Part shown: positions 41,182 to 50,907 of the stretch, piece by piece
How positions within the stretch are numbered: position 1 is the stretch's first letter
How the letters are laid out: every line of letters begins with the position of its first letter
Source of the DNA: JBAZTO01 sp041661865
Lineage (GTDB): Bacteria; Planctomycetota; Phycisphaerae; SM23-33
NCBI GenBank assembly: GCA_041661865.1
Contig: JBAZTO010000011.1
Span: forward strand, 10,221-74,220
Direction: 5' to 3'
Length of the DNA: 64,000 nt
The notes under the pieces: model-generated
Seen by the model: the letters and a program-made list of their open reading frames with translations, nothing else
Databases searched by the model: none
Told to the model about the DNA's origin: nothing
Translations under genes and position numbers: made by a program

Positions 41182-42198
41182 TTGTCCGTGAACTCTCGTA
41201 AGGGGTCCATCCTGATCGCGGTGCTGTTCGTCATGTTCGTCCTGAGCGTGACGGCCATCAGCTTCGCCTATCGCGCGACGGTGGAACGGCGCGAGGCCAG
41301 CCAGGATGCCGCGCGGGCCAAGCTGCGCGCGACGGCCCAGTCGGCAGTGGCCATCGCCCTGGACGCCCTGACCGACAACACCAACGATTTCGACCATCCC
41401 GCGGAGGAGTGGCACACGCACGCTTCATTGGCGTCGCTCGACTACCTGCCCGAATGGAAGGCCGACGCCGCCGGTCGCCCGGCCCAGATAGTCAGCGACT
41501 ACCAGGTCATCGACGAGGAGAGCAAGCTGAACGTGCTGTACGCGTCGAGTGAGTCGCTAGTCCGGCTGGGCATGACCGAGTCGCAGATCGCCTGCCTGTT
41601 TGACTGGATGGACGGCGACGACATCGCCCGCTCCGACGGGGCCGAGAAGGACTACTACCAGCGGCTGCCTCAGCCGTATCGCTGCAAGAACGCCCCGCTG
41701 GAAGTGCTGGATGAACTGCTGCTGATCCGTGGCTTCGATCGGCAATCCTATCGCGGCGACGAAAGCTCGCTCGCGAGCGACTCAAACGCGTCGCACGGCC
41801 AGGCGGCCTCGGCGGGCTGGGCGCGCCTGCTCACGTGCGTCGGCGATGGGCGGATCAACCTGAACACCGCGCCGGAAGCGGTGCTGCGGACCTTGCCGAT
41901 CAGCGAGAACGCCGTCGGGCAGATCGTGGGCTACAGGAGATTCGACTCCGGCAGCGGCGGCAGCCTGGAGGAGCATGTGTTCCGTTCGATTCAGGACGTG
42001 CAGCAACTCCAGGGCCTCAGCGACGCCGAGCGCGACGTCCTGGGCCAGGTCTCCGCGTTCCGCTCGCAATACTTCCGCATCTTCGTCAAGTCGCGGCAGT
42101 CGCCGACGGGGTTGGCCTATCGCCTGGAGGTGCTGGTCCAGGCAACTCCGTCCGGGCGGCTGAAGGTTCTTCAATGGATAGCGGGGGCGGGTGCGTGA
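41182..42198 (+). CDS. gspK: Minor pseudopilin GspK
   Basis: A 338-aa protein with RKGSILIAVLFVMFVLSVTAI at the N-terminus. As in other GspK proteins it has the general prepilin shape and a large globular domain. Conserved parts are VIDEESKLNVL, LFDWMDGDD, YRCKNAPLEVLDELLLIRGF and INLNTAPEAVLRTLP. The start is TTG at 41182 or GTG at 41188, behind AGGAG. Confidence 0.88.
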   Translation: MSVNSRKGSILIAVLFVMFVLSVTAISFAYRATVERREASQDAARAKLRATAQSAVAIALDALTDNTNDFDHPAEEWHTHASLASLDYLPEWKADAAGRPAQIVSDYQVIDEESKLNVLYASSESLVRLGMTESQIACLFDWMDGDDIARSDGAEKDYYQRLPQPYRCKNAPLEVLDELLLIRGFDRQSYRGDESSLASDSNASHGQAASAGWARLLTCVGDGRINLNTAPEAVLRTLPISENAVGQIVGYRRFDSGSGGSLEEHVFRSIQDVQQLQGLSDAERDVLGQVSAFRSQYFRIFVKSRQSPTGLAYRLEVLVQATPSGRLKVLQWIAGAGA

Positions 42199-43616
42199 AG
42201 GCGATAGAAACTTCAGTCAGGGTCGTCGCTCTGCTGGGCCAATCCCTTGGCCGCATGATCCCGCGCGGCGCCGGGGGCCGGGCTGGCGCGACGCTGCTAT
42301 GCGAACTGTGCGACGGGGTGGCGCGGTGCATCGTCCTGCACGCCGACACGCGGGACCCGCGTTCGGTGGTCATTGACTCGCCGTCATCCGCCGGCGAGAT
42401 GCTCTCGCAACTCAAGGGGCCGGTGACGGTTGTAGCCCTGCTGCCCAGGCGCGATTACCTGGTCAAGACGCTGGCCCTTCCCTCGCTGGCCGAGGACGAA
42501 CTGGCCGACGCCGTCGCCCTGGAAACCGAGGCGATGCTCCCAGCCGACTTCGGTGCGGCGGAGGTGTCCTATCGCCTATGCGGCCCCGGCGAGGGGAGCC
42601 TGTCGCGTTACGAGGTCTACATCGCCCGGCAATCGAGGCTCCAGGCCGCGATCGATTCGCTGGGCCGACTGGGACTGACAGCCGACCTGGTGCTGCCCTC
42701 GGCGGTGGTGTGGAACCATGTTCTCGCCTCGCCCTCGCGGGCCGACCTGCTCATCCTCCGCTGGGGCTGCGACGGCCAGGCCGAGGCGGCATGGATGGGC
42801 CAGGGCGGCTGCACGAACGTGCGGGCCTTGCGACTGCCTCCCGCCGCCGGCGGCGAGACGGAACTTTCGGCGCCCCTGGCGGAGTGTCTGCGTTCAGCCC
42901 TGGCCGAGAATCCCAGCCGCAACGGGCACCCCTTCACGGTCGGATGGGTCGGGCAGGGTTGCCCGGCCCAGCCCCTCGGCCGCGTGGTGTTCGAGAACAT
43001 ATCCCAGGCCGCCGCAGACGATGGTGCCGCATCCCCCGCGCTGGCGCTGGCGGCCAGGGATCTGCGGCGAAACGGCACGCTCGGCGCGCTGGGCAGCGCC
43101 AACCTGGTCCCGCGCGAGGTGCTGGCCGGGCGGCGGACGCTGGCGATCTACAGGCAACTGGGCGTCGCGGCTGTGACGCTGATGCTCGCGGGGCTGTTGG
43201 CCGCCGCGGCCATGAAGATAGCCATCTTCCGCCAGGAGCGGTCCAACCAGGCCCTGGCCGCCCGGATCGCGTCAATCAAGTCCGAGGGCGAAGCCGTCGA
43301 GCGGCGCGAGGCGCAACTGGAGGCCATCGCGGCCATGCGGCGGTCGGGCAACAGCCTGTTCCTGGTGGTCTCGGGGCTGGCCGACGCCACGCCCGAGGGC
43401 GTCAGCTACAGCCAGGTCGAACTGACCGGCGAGGGAACCCTGCGCCTGGTGGGGCAGGCCGCCTCGGTATCCCAACCGTTCCTCCTGCCCGAGCAGTTGG
43501 AAAAACAGCCGCAATTCAAGCAGGTGGTCTTGCAGAGCATCGGCCAGAAGAAGCCGGGTTCCGGCTCAGCCACCGAGTTCCGTATGGACTGCAAACTGGT
43601 GCGGAAGGGGCCATGA
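42174..43616 (+). CDS. gspL: GspL/PilM-PilN-like secretion platform protein
   Basis: A 480-aa protein. The N-terminal actin-like (PilM/GspL cytoplasmic) domain has VTVVALLPRRDYLVKTLALP and DELADAVALETEAMLPAD. A membrane segment near residue 330 (LGVAAVTLMLAGLLAAAAMK) precedes a PilN-like periplasmic part with a coiled coil. In type II systems it links GspE to the platform. ATG 42174 has AAGG seven bases upstream; GTG 42195, overlapping the gspK stop, is an alternative. Confidence 0.8.
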   Translation: MDSGGGCVKAIETSVRVVALLGQSLGRMIPRGAGGRAGATLLCELCDGVARCIVLHADTRDPRSVVIDSPSSAGEMLSQLKGPVTVVALLPRRDYLVKTLALPSLAEDELADAVALETEAMLPADFGAAEVSYRLCGPGEGSLSRYEVYIARQSRLQAAIDSLGRLGLTADLVLPSAVVWNHVLASPSRADLLILRWGCDGQAEAAWMGQGGCTNVRALRLPPAAGGETELSAPLAECLRSALAENPSRNGHPFTVGWVGQGCPAQPLGRVVFENISQAAADDGAASPALALAARDLRRNGTLGALGSANLVPREVLAGRRTLAIYRQLGVAAVTLMLAGLLAAAAMKIAIFRQERSNQALAARIASIKSEGEAVERREAQLEAIAAMRRSGNSLFLVVSGLADATPEGVSYSQVELTGEGTLRLVGQAASVSQPFLLPEQLEKQPQFKQVVLQSIGQKKPGSGSATEFRMDCKLVRKGP

Positions 43617-44218
43617 AGCTCAAAATCAGAATCCATCTCGATGCGCCTCAGGCGGTGGGGCTGGGCCTGACCCTGCTGGTGCTGCTGGCCGCGGCTGGTG
43701 CGGAGTATGTCCTGCTGCCCCAGTACGACCAGTGGGTCTCGTTGCGGGAGGTCTCGCAGACGCAGGCAGCCAGGTATGCCAGGCTGACGCGGAGCCTGGC
43801 CGCCGGCAAGGCCGTCAACGCCGCCTTCGAGAAACTCGGCCAAGCGCCGCGCCAGAGCGCCAGCGACGAGATCACGCTGTCGAGCTTCCTGCGGGACCTG
43901 GAGCGGCTGGCCCGCTACCCCAACATGACCGTGGTCAACATGTCGCCCCTGCCGGTGCGGGACCTGGGGGCCGTCAAGAAGTATGGCGTGCAGATGAGCG
44001 TCAGCGACAGCCTGCAGCACATCCTGCAGTTTATCTCCGACGCCACCACCGGATCGCTTCACACCGGCGTGGAGTCCTTCACGCTGCGAGGGGTGCAGGG
44101 CTCGGGAAATGTCGAGTGCGCGGTGTCGCTCTACACGCTCTGTCTGGCCGACGGCGGCACGCCGCGCGGCAAGACGGCGGCCTCGGCGCGATCCAGAACC
44201 GGAGCTTCGCATGACTAG
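43613..44218 (+). CDS. gspM: GspM/PilO-like secretion platform protein
   Basis: A 201-aa bitopic protein: short cytoplasmic tail, membrane segment (AVGLGLTLLVLLAAAGAEYVLL), coiled coil, then a ferredoxin-like periplasmic domain (EITLSSFLRDLERLARYPNM, VSDSLQHILQFISDA). This is the GspM/PilO layout, the partner of GspL. ATGA overlap with gspL. Confidence 0.7.
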   Translation: MKLKIRIHLDAPQAVGLGLTLLVLLAAAGAEYVLLPQYDQWVSLREVSQTQAARYARLTRSLAAGKAVNAAFEKLGQAPRQSASDEITLSSFLRDLERLARYPNMTVVNMSPLPVRDLGAVKKYGVQMSVSDSLQHILQFISDATTGSLHTGVESFTLRGVQGSGNVECAVSLYTLCLADGGTPRGKTAASARSRTGASHD

Positions 44219-44687
44219 CAGATCCAACATCGATAAGGCCCATCGCACGGTCGTGCGGCTGACGCAGGTGGGCGTGGGCCTGCTGGCCCTGTCAACCTCG
44301 GCCGTCCTGCTGTCGGCGGTCTGGCCACTGGCCCCGTCGCTCTCGGCGCCGCAGGACAAGCTCCAGCCCGCCAGCGCGCCGGCGGAGGCTGAGCCGGGCG
44401 ACCTGGACGCGCTGCTCAAGCGGCTGGCCGGGCGGGCGCTGGTCCGGCCCGCTCAGGTGCAGGCGGCCGTGAAGGACAGCGGCGCGGCGGCCAAACTGGC
44501 CAAAAAACTCAAGCTCCAGGGCGTGGTTCGCATGGGCGAGAGTTGGGTGGCCTACGTCGAGGTGTCCGAGCAGGGCGTCAAGGCGCTGCGGAAGGGCGAG
44601 TCGGTCCTGGAGTTCGTGGTCAAGGAAGTCGAGCCGGGCAAAGTCATCGTGTCCTTGGAAGGCGTCGAGGTGACGCTGGATCACTGA
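44211..44687 (+). CDS. gspC: GspC-like protein
   Basis: A 158-aa protein with one N-terminal membrane segment (GVGLLALSTSAVLLSAVWPL), a Pro/Ala-rich linker, and a small C-terminal beta domain (LQGVVRMGESWVAYVE, VVKEVEPGKVIVSLEGVEV) like the HR domain of GspC that contacts the secretin. No PDZ or coiled-coil C-terminus follows, so it is shorter than proteobacterial GspC. It overlaps gspM by 8 bp and precedes gspD, as expected. Confidence 0.68.
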   Translation: MTSRSNIDKAHRTVVRLTQVGVGLLALSTSAVLLSAVWPLAPSLSAPQDKLQPASAPAEAEPGDLDALLKRLAGRALVRPAQVQAAVKDSGAAAKLAKKLKLQGVVRMGESWVAYVEVSEQGVKALRKGESVLEFVVKEVEPGKVIVSLEGVEVTLDH

Positions 44688-44721
44688 ATCGCGGGCGGTT
44701 GGTTATTTCAGGGAGCATCGC

Positions 44722-47091
44722 ATGGTGAAAGCATTGTCTCTGGCGGCGTGGGTGATGGGCGGCCTGGCGGTGGCGGCGGTCGGGGCCGAGAAGGGCCGGT
44801 TTGACCCGTTCGCGGGCGGCAAGCCTGCCTCCGCGCCGGCCTCCGGCGACGTCATTGCCAACGTCGAATTCGTCGACACGCCCATTACGACCATCTTTCG
44901 GATGGTCTCGGACCTGACGGGCTGGAGCATCATGATGAGCCCGGAGGTCTCCAAGGCGCCGCCCAAGATCAACATCTGGATCAAGAACCTCACGCCCGAC
45001 AAGGTGCTCGACCAGGTGGTGGCCCTCTCGGGCCTGGTGGCGCAGCGGCAGGGCACGAGCATCCAGGTCATGACCTTCGAGGAATACTGCCGGATGTTCG
45101 GCGTGGAAAAGCAGGTGGTCCCGCTGGAGCACGCCGTCGCGTCGGAGGTGGCCAACATCCTCCGGCCGTTCGTGGAGGAGAAGGGCCAGTCGCGCATCCT
45201 CCCCGACAGCGGCGGCAACAAGGTCATCCTGCTGGCGCCCCAGCCGCTGATGACGAGCCTGGCCAAGCTCATCAAGAGCGTCGATGTCCCTCGCGGGGCC
45301 GAGGAGGACACCATTCGGCTGATCCCGCTCAAGCACATCGAGGCGGCGGAGATTCTGCCGGAACTGGAGAAGTTCCTGACGCAGACGGCTGCGGGAAACA
45401 CATCCAAGCGCGGCGAGACGGCGGCGCCGGTGATGCCGACCCGGACGCCGACCACCATGGAGTCCGCCCAGGGCGGCGGCGGGGCCGAAGCGGGCGACGC
45501 CTACCGGCTGAGACTGCTGGCCGAGAGCGGCCTGAACGTGATCGTCCTGCGGGGGCGATTGGCCGACGTGGCCAAGGCCGTCAGCCTGATCGAGCAGTTG
45601 GACGTCCCGCGCGACAAGGAGAGCGTCAGCTACCCGCTGGCCTACATCAACGCGCAGGAGGCCTACGACACGCTGCGGCAGTTGATTCCCGATCCCAACA
45701 GTTCGAGCCGCTCCCGCATGCGGATCGCCATGAGCCGGCAGAACTGCCGGATCGTGGTGGAAGGCTCGCCCAAGGATCAGGAACGCATCCGGCGGATCCT
45801 GGCCGCGATCGACAAGCCCATCCCGCCCGGCACGGCCACCATTCGCGTCTACCGGCTGGAGAACGCCACCGCCAAGGAAGTCGCCACCGTCCTTCAGGCG
45901 CTGGTCAACCAGACCAACGAGACGTCGGAAACCTCCTCGGCCATCCGGCGCGAGCCGCTGGGAAAGACCGAAGATGGCATCCAGCGCGTGCTCTCGCAGC
46001 AGCCCGACGGCGCGGGTGCATCCGGCGCGTCGACGGCGGGGCAAACATTGGCTCAAAGGCCCGGGGCTTCCGCCGGCGGCACAGCCAGCAACGCAGGCGA
46101 CGCATTGCCCGACGTGGAGGAGATCAAGCCGACGGTCGTGGAATCACCCGAGACCAACGCCGTGGTCATCCGGGCCTCGGCGGCCGACCACGAACAACTG
46201 GCCGCGGTCATTCGCGACCTGGACCGCCCGCGCGAGCAGGTGATGCTCGAAGTGATGCTGGTGGCTGTGCAGACCACCGACACCTTCGACCTGGGCGTGG
46301 AACTGGCCGCCGCGGGATTGACCTCCGGCCTGCGGCAGATCGGCTTTACCAATTTCGGAATCGGCCAACCCGATTCCAACAATGGGGGCCTCCGCCTCCG
46401 TCCGACCCCGCCCAAGGGACTGAATTACGCCATCTTCCACTCCGACGACTTCGCGCTGGTGCTCAATGCCCTCGAGACCGTGGGCAATACGCGGATCACC
46501 TCCTCGCCCAAGCTGCTGGTGGAGGACAACGCCCAGTCGCAGATCAGCCTGGTCAACCAGGAACCCTTCGAGGTCACCACGCAGGGCGAGTCCAGCACGC
46601 TGACGAGTTTCGGCGGGTTCGTCGACGCGGGCACCACGTTGACGGTGATCCCGCACCTGTCCAAGTCGGCTTGGCTGAAGCTGGAATACCAGGTGGTTTT
46701 CAGCTCATTCGGCGAGCGGCTGCTGGAGAACTCCCCGCCGCCGCGAACGCAGAACTCCGCCGTCGGGACGGTGCATATCCCCGCCGACCACACGGTGGTG
46801 CTGGGCGGGCTGGTCACCACGCGGAAGTCCAGCACGGTCAAGTCCGTGCCGTTCCTGTCCCAGATTCCGCTGCTGGGCGAACTGGGCAAGGACCGCAGCA
46901 ACGAGGGAACCTACAACACGCTGTTCATCTTCATTCGGCCGGTGCTGCTCCGCAACCGCGGCTTCGAGGACCTGGTGATGCTCTCTCGGGGTGATCTCAG
47001 AAAGGCGGGCCTGACGGACAAGGGCGAGCCGTGCAACCCGCTGCGCCCGCTGCCGGAAATCGGGACCGTCAAGGAAGAGGTGCAAAAGTGA
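44722..47091 (+). CDS. gspD: Type II secretion secretin GspD
   Basis: The 789-aa outer-membrane channel protein. It has a signal peptide, an N0 domain (VEFVDTPITTIFRMVSDLTGW), several N-domain repeats separated by low-complexity linkers (residues about 225-260 and 415-465), and the secretin domain from about 500. That domain holds VMLEVMLVAVQTTD, RITSSPKLLVEDN and SVPFLSQIPLLGELG. GGAG six bases before the ATG supports the start. The gene closes the gsp operon, far from GspE, as is common. Confidence 0.94.
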   Translation: MVKALSLAAWVMGGLAVAAVGAEKGRFDPFAGGKPASAPASGDVIANVEFVDTPITTIFRMVSDLTGWSIMMSPEVSKAPPKINIWIKNLTPDKVLDQVVALSGLVAQRQGTSIQVMTFEEYCRMFGVEKQVVPLEHAVASEVANILRPFVEEKGQSRILPDSGGNKVILLAPQPLMTSLAKLIKSVDVPRGAEEDTIRLIPLKHIEAAEILPELEKFLTQTAAGNTSKRGETAAPVMPTRTPTTMESAQGGGGAEAGDAYRLRLLAESGLNVIVLRGRLADVAKAVSLIEQLDVPRDKESVSYPLAYINAQEAYDTLRQLIPDPNSSSRSRMRIAMSRQNCRIVVEGSPKDQERIRRILAAIDKPIPPGTATIRVYRLENATAKEVATVLQALVNQTNETSETSSAIRREPLGKTEDGIQRVLSQQPDGAGASGASTAGQTLAQRPGASAGGTASNAGDALPDVEEIKPTVVESPETNAVVIRASAADHEQLAAVIRDLDRPREQVMLEVMLVAVQTTDTFDLGVELAAAGLTSGLRQIGFTNFGIGQPDSNNGGLRLRPTPPKGLNYAIFHSDDFALVLNALETVGNTRITSSPKLLVEDNAQSQISLVNQEPFEVTTQGESSTLTSFGGFVDAGTTLTVIPHLSKSAWLKLEYQVVFSSFGERLLENSPPPRTQNSAVGTVHIPADHTVVLGGLVTTRKSSTVKSVPFLSQIPLLGELGKDRSNEGTYNTLFIFIRPVLLRNRGFEDLVMLSRGDLRKAGLTDKGEPCNPLRPLPEIGTVKEEVQK

Positions 47092-47705
47092 AGCCAACCT
47101 CCCTGTTGTGTCTGTGTGTGTGCCTCTGTGCAGCCGGGCTGCTCGGCTGCGACAACCCGCACAAGAAGGCCGCCCTGGTGGTGAACAAGGAACTGAGCAA
47201 GCTCCAGGAGAATTCGCGGCACTCGGCGGAGTTGTATCGCCAGGCGCTGGCTGCGCGGGATGCGAACAATGCCGCCGGGGCGCGGAAGCTGCTGCAGGAT
47301 GCGGTGGAAATCGACAATCGCAACGCGCGGGCGTGGATGACGCTGGGGATTCTTCTCTACGAGAAGGACGACCTGGCCAGGGCTGCCCAGGCCTTCGACA
47401 GCGCCGCCAAGGCCGAGCCCAACCGCTACGAGCCGCACTACAACCTGGGCATCGTGCTGGAGGCGGCGGGGCGGTACGAGCGAGCCATCGAGGAATACGA
47501 GATGGCCCTGACGCTCTGCGCCGACCAGAACGAGGTCCGGGAGAACCTCGCCCGCTGCCTGATCAAGAACCGCGCCCAGCCGCAGAACGCCAAGCGCCTG
47601 ATCGAGCAGGCCCTGCGGGTCGAAACGCGGCCGGAGTGGGTGTCCTGGCTGAATTCGCAACTGCGAACACTGACGCAGGAAAACGAGGTGAGCGATGTGC
47701 GCTAG
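47088..47705 (+). CDS. TPR lipoprotein (possible pilotin-like partner)
   Basis: A 205-aa lipoprotein with signal VCLCAAGLLGC. TPR units are seen in ARAWMTLGILLYEKDDLARAAQAFDSAAK and YEPHYNLGIVLEAAGRYERAIEEYEMAL. The GTG start overlaps the gspD stop (GTGA), so it is translationally coupled to the secretin. TPR lipoproteins beside secretins often help secretin placement (PilF/PilW type); that role here is inference. Confidence 0.75.
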   Translation: MKPTSLLCLCVCLCAAGLLGCDNPHKKAALVVNKELSKLQENSRHSAELYRQALAARDANNAAGARKLLQDAVEIDNRNARAWMTLGILLYEKDDLARAAQAFDSAAKAEPNRYEPHYNLGIVLEAAGRYERAIEEYEMALTLCADQNEVRENLARCLIKNRAQPQNAKRLIEQALRVETRPEWVSWLNSQLRTLTQENEVSDVR

Positions 47706-48777
47706 CAGGTCAATGTCAAGGAATGCGATGATATTCATGGTCTGTATCGTGTCCTGTCAGTCTATCTCGGTCGCCGTGCCAGCAGAGGCGGCCCAGGATA
47801 AAGGGGTGCCGGGCGCCGCTACCACGACACGTCCGAGCGCGAGCAAGAATCGGCCGCCGCGTCCATTTGTCGTAAAGATCCACAAGGCGTTCGAGGCCAA
47901 CGTTCACTCCTCGGGCGGAATTTGGCTCAGTGCCATGTACGAGCCTTGGAAGGAATACGCGGAGAAATGGGAAAAAGAGCCTCCATCAGTGCCCATAACG
48001 GTGTTTTTATGCAGGGGCTCCCAGGATGACGTCATAGGCAGGTTCAGCCTTTTGATGAGCCAGCTTGTCATCTACCCTTTTGTCAAGACTTCATCCAATG
48101 CGCCACAACCCGGCGAATTGGTGTGGGGGAACGTGGACCATCCGCTGGTCAACCGCCTCCGAGACATTCCACGAATGGCTCCAAGTGTGGATGTGTACGT
48201 AGTCGTACACCTTCTGACACTGGGAAGTGGCGGGATGAGAGCGATGCGAGGGATGCTTTTTGAAGAGGTCCAGTGGTCGGTGTTCGCGGTGGTAGGAGGC
48301 GAGTACCGTGGGATCCTGTGGGCAGATGACCCTAACTGGCCTCCGTGGTCGCAGCGACTGGCAACGCTGGAGGCGGCACTGAAAGAGCAGGCTTCCGATC
48401 TTGGAAAGGCCCTGCCGGTGGGTTGGGTGTCGGGGCCTGAGAAGCAACCCCTGAGCTCCAAGGCTTCGGAGGGCAAGCTGTTCGTCGTCCTGTTGAATCC
48501 CGACGTGATGAAGCTCTCAAGCGACAACGTCATCGTCGAGCCTGTGGAGTTGCCGGCTCGAAGGGGAGAAATCACCATCACGGTTCCTGATGGAAAGCGA
48601 ATTGAGTCCGGCAGAACCTTGCTTGGAAAACCGCTGGATGTCCGCACGGAGGGCCATGTCAGCCACGTGACTTACCAATACAGCGGCGGTGGTGAGATGC
48701 TAGTGTTTTCGTTGGTCAAGGGGGATTTGTCGAAGGTGAAGCAAACCGCATCAGCGGGAGAGGATGGTGACAGATGA
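47695..48777 (+). CDS. Exported protein of unknown function
   Basis: A 360-aa protein with a signal peptide (MIFMVCIVSCQSISVAVPAEA) after a short basic leader. The mature part begins with a Thr/Pro/Ser linker and has no motif that I know (SGGIWLSAMYEPWKEYAEKW, VFAVVGGEYRGILWADDPNW). GAGG six bases before the ATG supports the start. It overlaps the TPR lipoprotein gene by 11 bp and the next gene by ATGA. Confidence 0.65.
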   Translation: MCASRSMSRNAMIFMVCIVSCQSISVAVPAEAAQDKGVPGAATTTRPSASKNRPPRPFVVKIHKAFEANVHSSGGIWLSAMYEPWKEYAEKWEKEPPSVPITVFLCRGSQDDVIGRFSLLMSQLVIYPFVKTSSNAPQPGELVWGNVDHPLVNRLRDIPRMAPSVDVYVVVHLLTLGSGGMRAMRGMLFEEVQWSVFAVVGGEYRGILWADDPNWPPWSQRLATLEAALKEQASDLGKALPVGWVSGPEKQPLSSKASEGKLFVVLLNPDVMKLSSDNVIVEPVELPARRGEITITVPDGKRIESGRTLLGKPLDVRTEGHVSHVTYQYSGGGEMLVFSLVKGDLSKVKQTASAGEDGDR

Positions 48778-50126
48778 TCGAACTTGAACATTTCCGAAGA
48801 TTGGTCCTGTGGGTGGCGATCGTGCTGTCACTGAGCATGGGTGTTTTTGCAGACACGCCCTCGTCATTGCCGGAAGATTACATCGCCTATCGTCAGCAGG
48901 CCTTATCGGGCCTGCAGGCTGAGTACCTCCAGGTGTGCCGCGATCAGGCGAACGAGGTGGGCGTCAAGAAATTACTCGACCGCATGGCGCTGGTGGACGA
49001 GGTGAGCAACCTGGTGATCAGGCGGCTTGATGGCACGCGATCCGAGGTCTTGGATGCGATTGTCGATGACATCGTGCAGGCGCCGCGGGGCTCGCAGGGA
49101 AAGGGGCTGCTGCTGTCCGCGGCGGAGATATACATGGAATACGTGGATCAATTCCGCCAGCCGCTTCCCGCGCCGGCCATTGCGGACAGCGAGTTGGCCA
49201 TCCTGAGGCGGTATTACGAAGCCGTGATTGCCGCGTCCGAGACGTACATCCAGGAGCGAGGAAAGCCGGCTGGCAACCTCAGCAAAGATGCCGCGAGGGA
49301 TGTTCGAGAGTTGTATTTCGTGATGAGCTTCCTTCATGTTCCAGACGACGCGTGGACGGACAGCACAACAGCAAGTTTGCCGGAATGGATGAAAGATCCA
49401 CTTTGGCTTGGAGTGTATGAGAAATTAGCACTTCGAACGGAACGTCCGCTGACGGCAGTGACCTTTGCCCGCCTTGGCAGCAGTAATCGGGTCAAGGACG
49501 CCGCGGTACTCAACTACCTGGCCGAGGAGGCCGAGGCGATGATCAAGGATCAGAACTACCGTGCCGCGATTGCCTGCCAGAAGGCCCGGCTCAAGCTGGC
49601 AACGGAGGCGGGTAACGAGGACATCGCCGGTGATGCGGGCGTGGCGGTGGCAAAGCTCTACTTGCAGATGGGGCATCCCGGCTTGGCGGCGGGGGCGACC
49701 GAGGAATTGCTCAAGAACCATCCCAAAGCGGGCAATTGGGCGCAGGTGGCGGTCTTGCGGTTGAAATACCTCTATGAGTCCGGACAGTTCACCCAGATCC
49801 TGGCCGAAGCGCCAATCTACCAGACCGATGAGCGAAGCAAGCCGTGTCTGGCCCAGATTATGTACATCGCCTGGGTGACCTATCGGCACGAGAGCAAGAC
49901 GAAGGAAGCCGGCAAGACGCAACGCCAATTCCTGGAGATGTTTCCCGAAAGCCCGTTGTGCGCGGACCTGTACTTTGCCTCGGCCATGGAAGCGGTCGCA
50001 GCCGGCCAATATGACGAAGCTCTTCGCCTGTTGGAGGTGATCGAGTACCGTTATCCCAAATCCCAGGTGTTTGAGAAGGCCAAGAGCATCAAGCAGCGAC
50101 TCTCTCAGACCGGAAAGAAAGGCTGA
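48774..50126 (+). CDS. Exported TPR-like protein
   Basis: A 450-aa protein with a signal peptide (LVLWVAIVLSLSMGVFADT). It is nearly all helical. Repeats are visible in YRAAIACQKARLKLATEAGNEDIAGDAGVAVAKL and LYFASAMEAVAAGQYDEALRLLEVIEYRYPKS. ATGA overlap with the upstream gene. It probably serves as a periplasmic adaptor; partners are unknown. Confidence 0.75.
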   Translation: MIELEHFRRLVLWVAIVLSLSMGVFADTPSSLPEDYIAYRQQALSGLQAEYLQVCRDQANEVGVKKLLDRMALVDEVSNLVIRRLDGTRSEVLDAIVDDIVQAPRGSQGKGLLLSAAEIYMEYVDQFRQPLPAPAIADSELAILRRYYEAVIAASETYIQERGKPAGNLSKDAARDVRELYFVMSFLHVPDDAWTDSTTASLPEWMKDPLWLGVYEKLALRTERPLTAVTFARLGSSNRVKDAAVLNYLAEEAEAMIKDQNYRAAIACQKARLKLATEAGNEDIAGDAGVAVAKLYLQMGHPGLAAGATEELLKNHPKAGNWAQVAVLRLKYLYESGQFTQILAEAPIYQTDERSKPCLAQIMYIAWVTYRHESKTKEAGKTQRQFLEMFPESPLCADLYFASAMEAVAAGQYDEALRLLEVIEYRYPKSQVFEKAKSIKQRLSQTGKKG

Positions 50127-50247
50127 GGGATCCTGGTGGAAGTTTGTTCAATCCGAAAGGCATTTCCCGCAGCGGATCGCTTGCAGAAGAAAGCCCCGGC
50201 CCCTTACCGGATCAAGAATTACCCATGGTCGATCGAGGCGATCGATA

Positions 50248-50907
50248 ATGCCAGGTAGCACGTCAACCTCAGTGCCCAGTACGCGTGTTGCCGTCAGAAG
50301 TGGGCGGCTGATGAATCACGTTTGCGGGAGGAATTCGGCGGTTGTGGTCGTCTCGCCTTATGCCCGCAGCGCGACCAAGCGGCTGTTGGACGTTGTCGGC
50401 GTCTTGCTGGTGGCAGCGCCGGCGATGGCGGTGATGGCGCTGGTGGCGGCGGCTGTGCTGGTGGCCGACGGCTGGCCGGTGGTTCTGGTGCAGCGGCGTG
50501 TCGGCAAGGGCGGCTGCGTGTTCGGCATGCCCAAGTTCCGCACCATGCGAAGCGATCCGGTCAGCGGTGAGCCACAGCCGACGCGCCTGGGGGCGTTTCT
50601 CCGCTGTCATCGGCTGGACGAACTGCCGCAACTGTTCACGGTGTTGACGGGGCGCATGAGCCTGGTAGGTCCGCGGCCGGAATTGGTGGAGATCGTCTCG
50701 GAGTATCGCCGCGGCCACAGGCGACGCCTGCGGGTGAGGCCCGGCCTGACGGGCCTGTGGCAGCTTCGCGCCAGCCGACGCCTTCGCATCCACCAGGCGA
50801 TGGGCTACGACCTCCATTACATCCGCCACGCGACGCTAGGACTGGACCTGAAGATACTGGCGATGACGGTGCCGTTCCTCATCGCGCCCGGGGAGGCGCA
50901 GGTATGA
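50248..50907 (+). CDS. Polyprenyl-phosphate glycosyl-1-phosphate transferase
   Basis: A 219-aa small (monotopic type) sugar transferase that starts polysaccharide repeats by moving sugar-1-phosphate onto undecaprenyl phosphate. A membrane hairpin (KRLLDVVGVLLVAAPAMAVM) is followed by QRRVGKGGCVFGMPKFRTMR, then LRCHRLDELPQLFTVLTGRMSLVGPRPE with the Asp-Glu dyad, and RVRPGLTGLWQL. The start is 50248 with GAGG upstream, or 50311. It is overlapped by the flippase gene (ATGA). Confidence 0.9.
   Translation: MPGSTSTSVPSTRVAVRSGRLMNHVCGRNSAVVVVSPYARSATKRLLDVVGVLLVAAPAMAVMALVAAAVLVADGWPVVLVQRRVGKGGCVFGMPKFRTMRSDPVSGEPQPTRLGAFLRCHRLDELPQLFTVLTGRMSLVGPRPELVEIVSEYRRGHRRRLRVRPGLTGLWQLRASRRLRIHQAMGYDLHYIRHATLGLDLKILAMTVPFLIAPGEAQV

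Noticed and set aside
44644..46056. Minus-strand open frame of 470 codons opposite gspD
   Set aside because: Same shadow composition; gspD is certain on the other strand.
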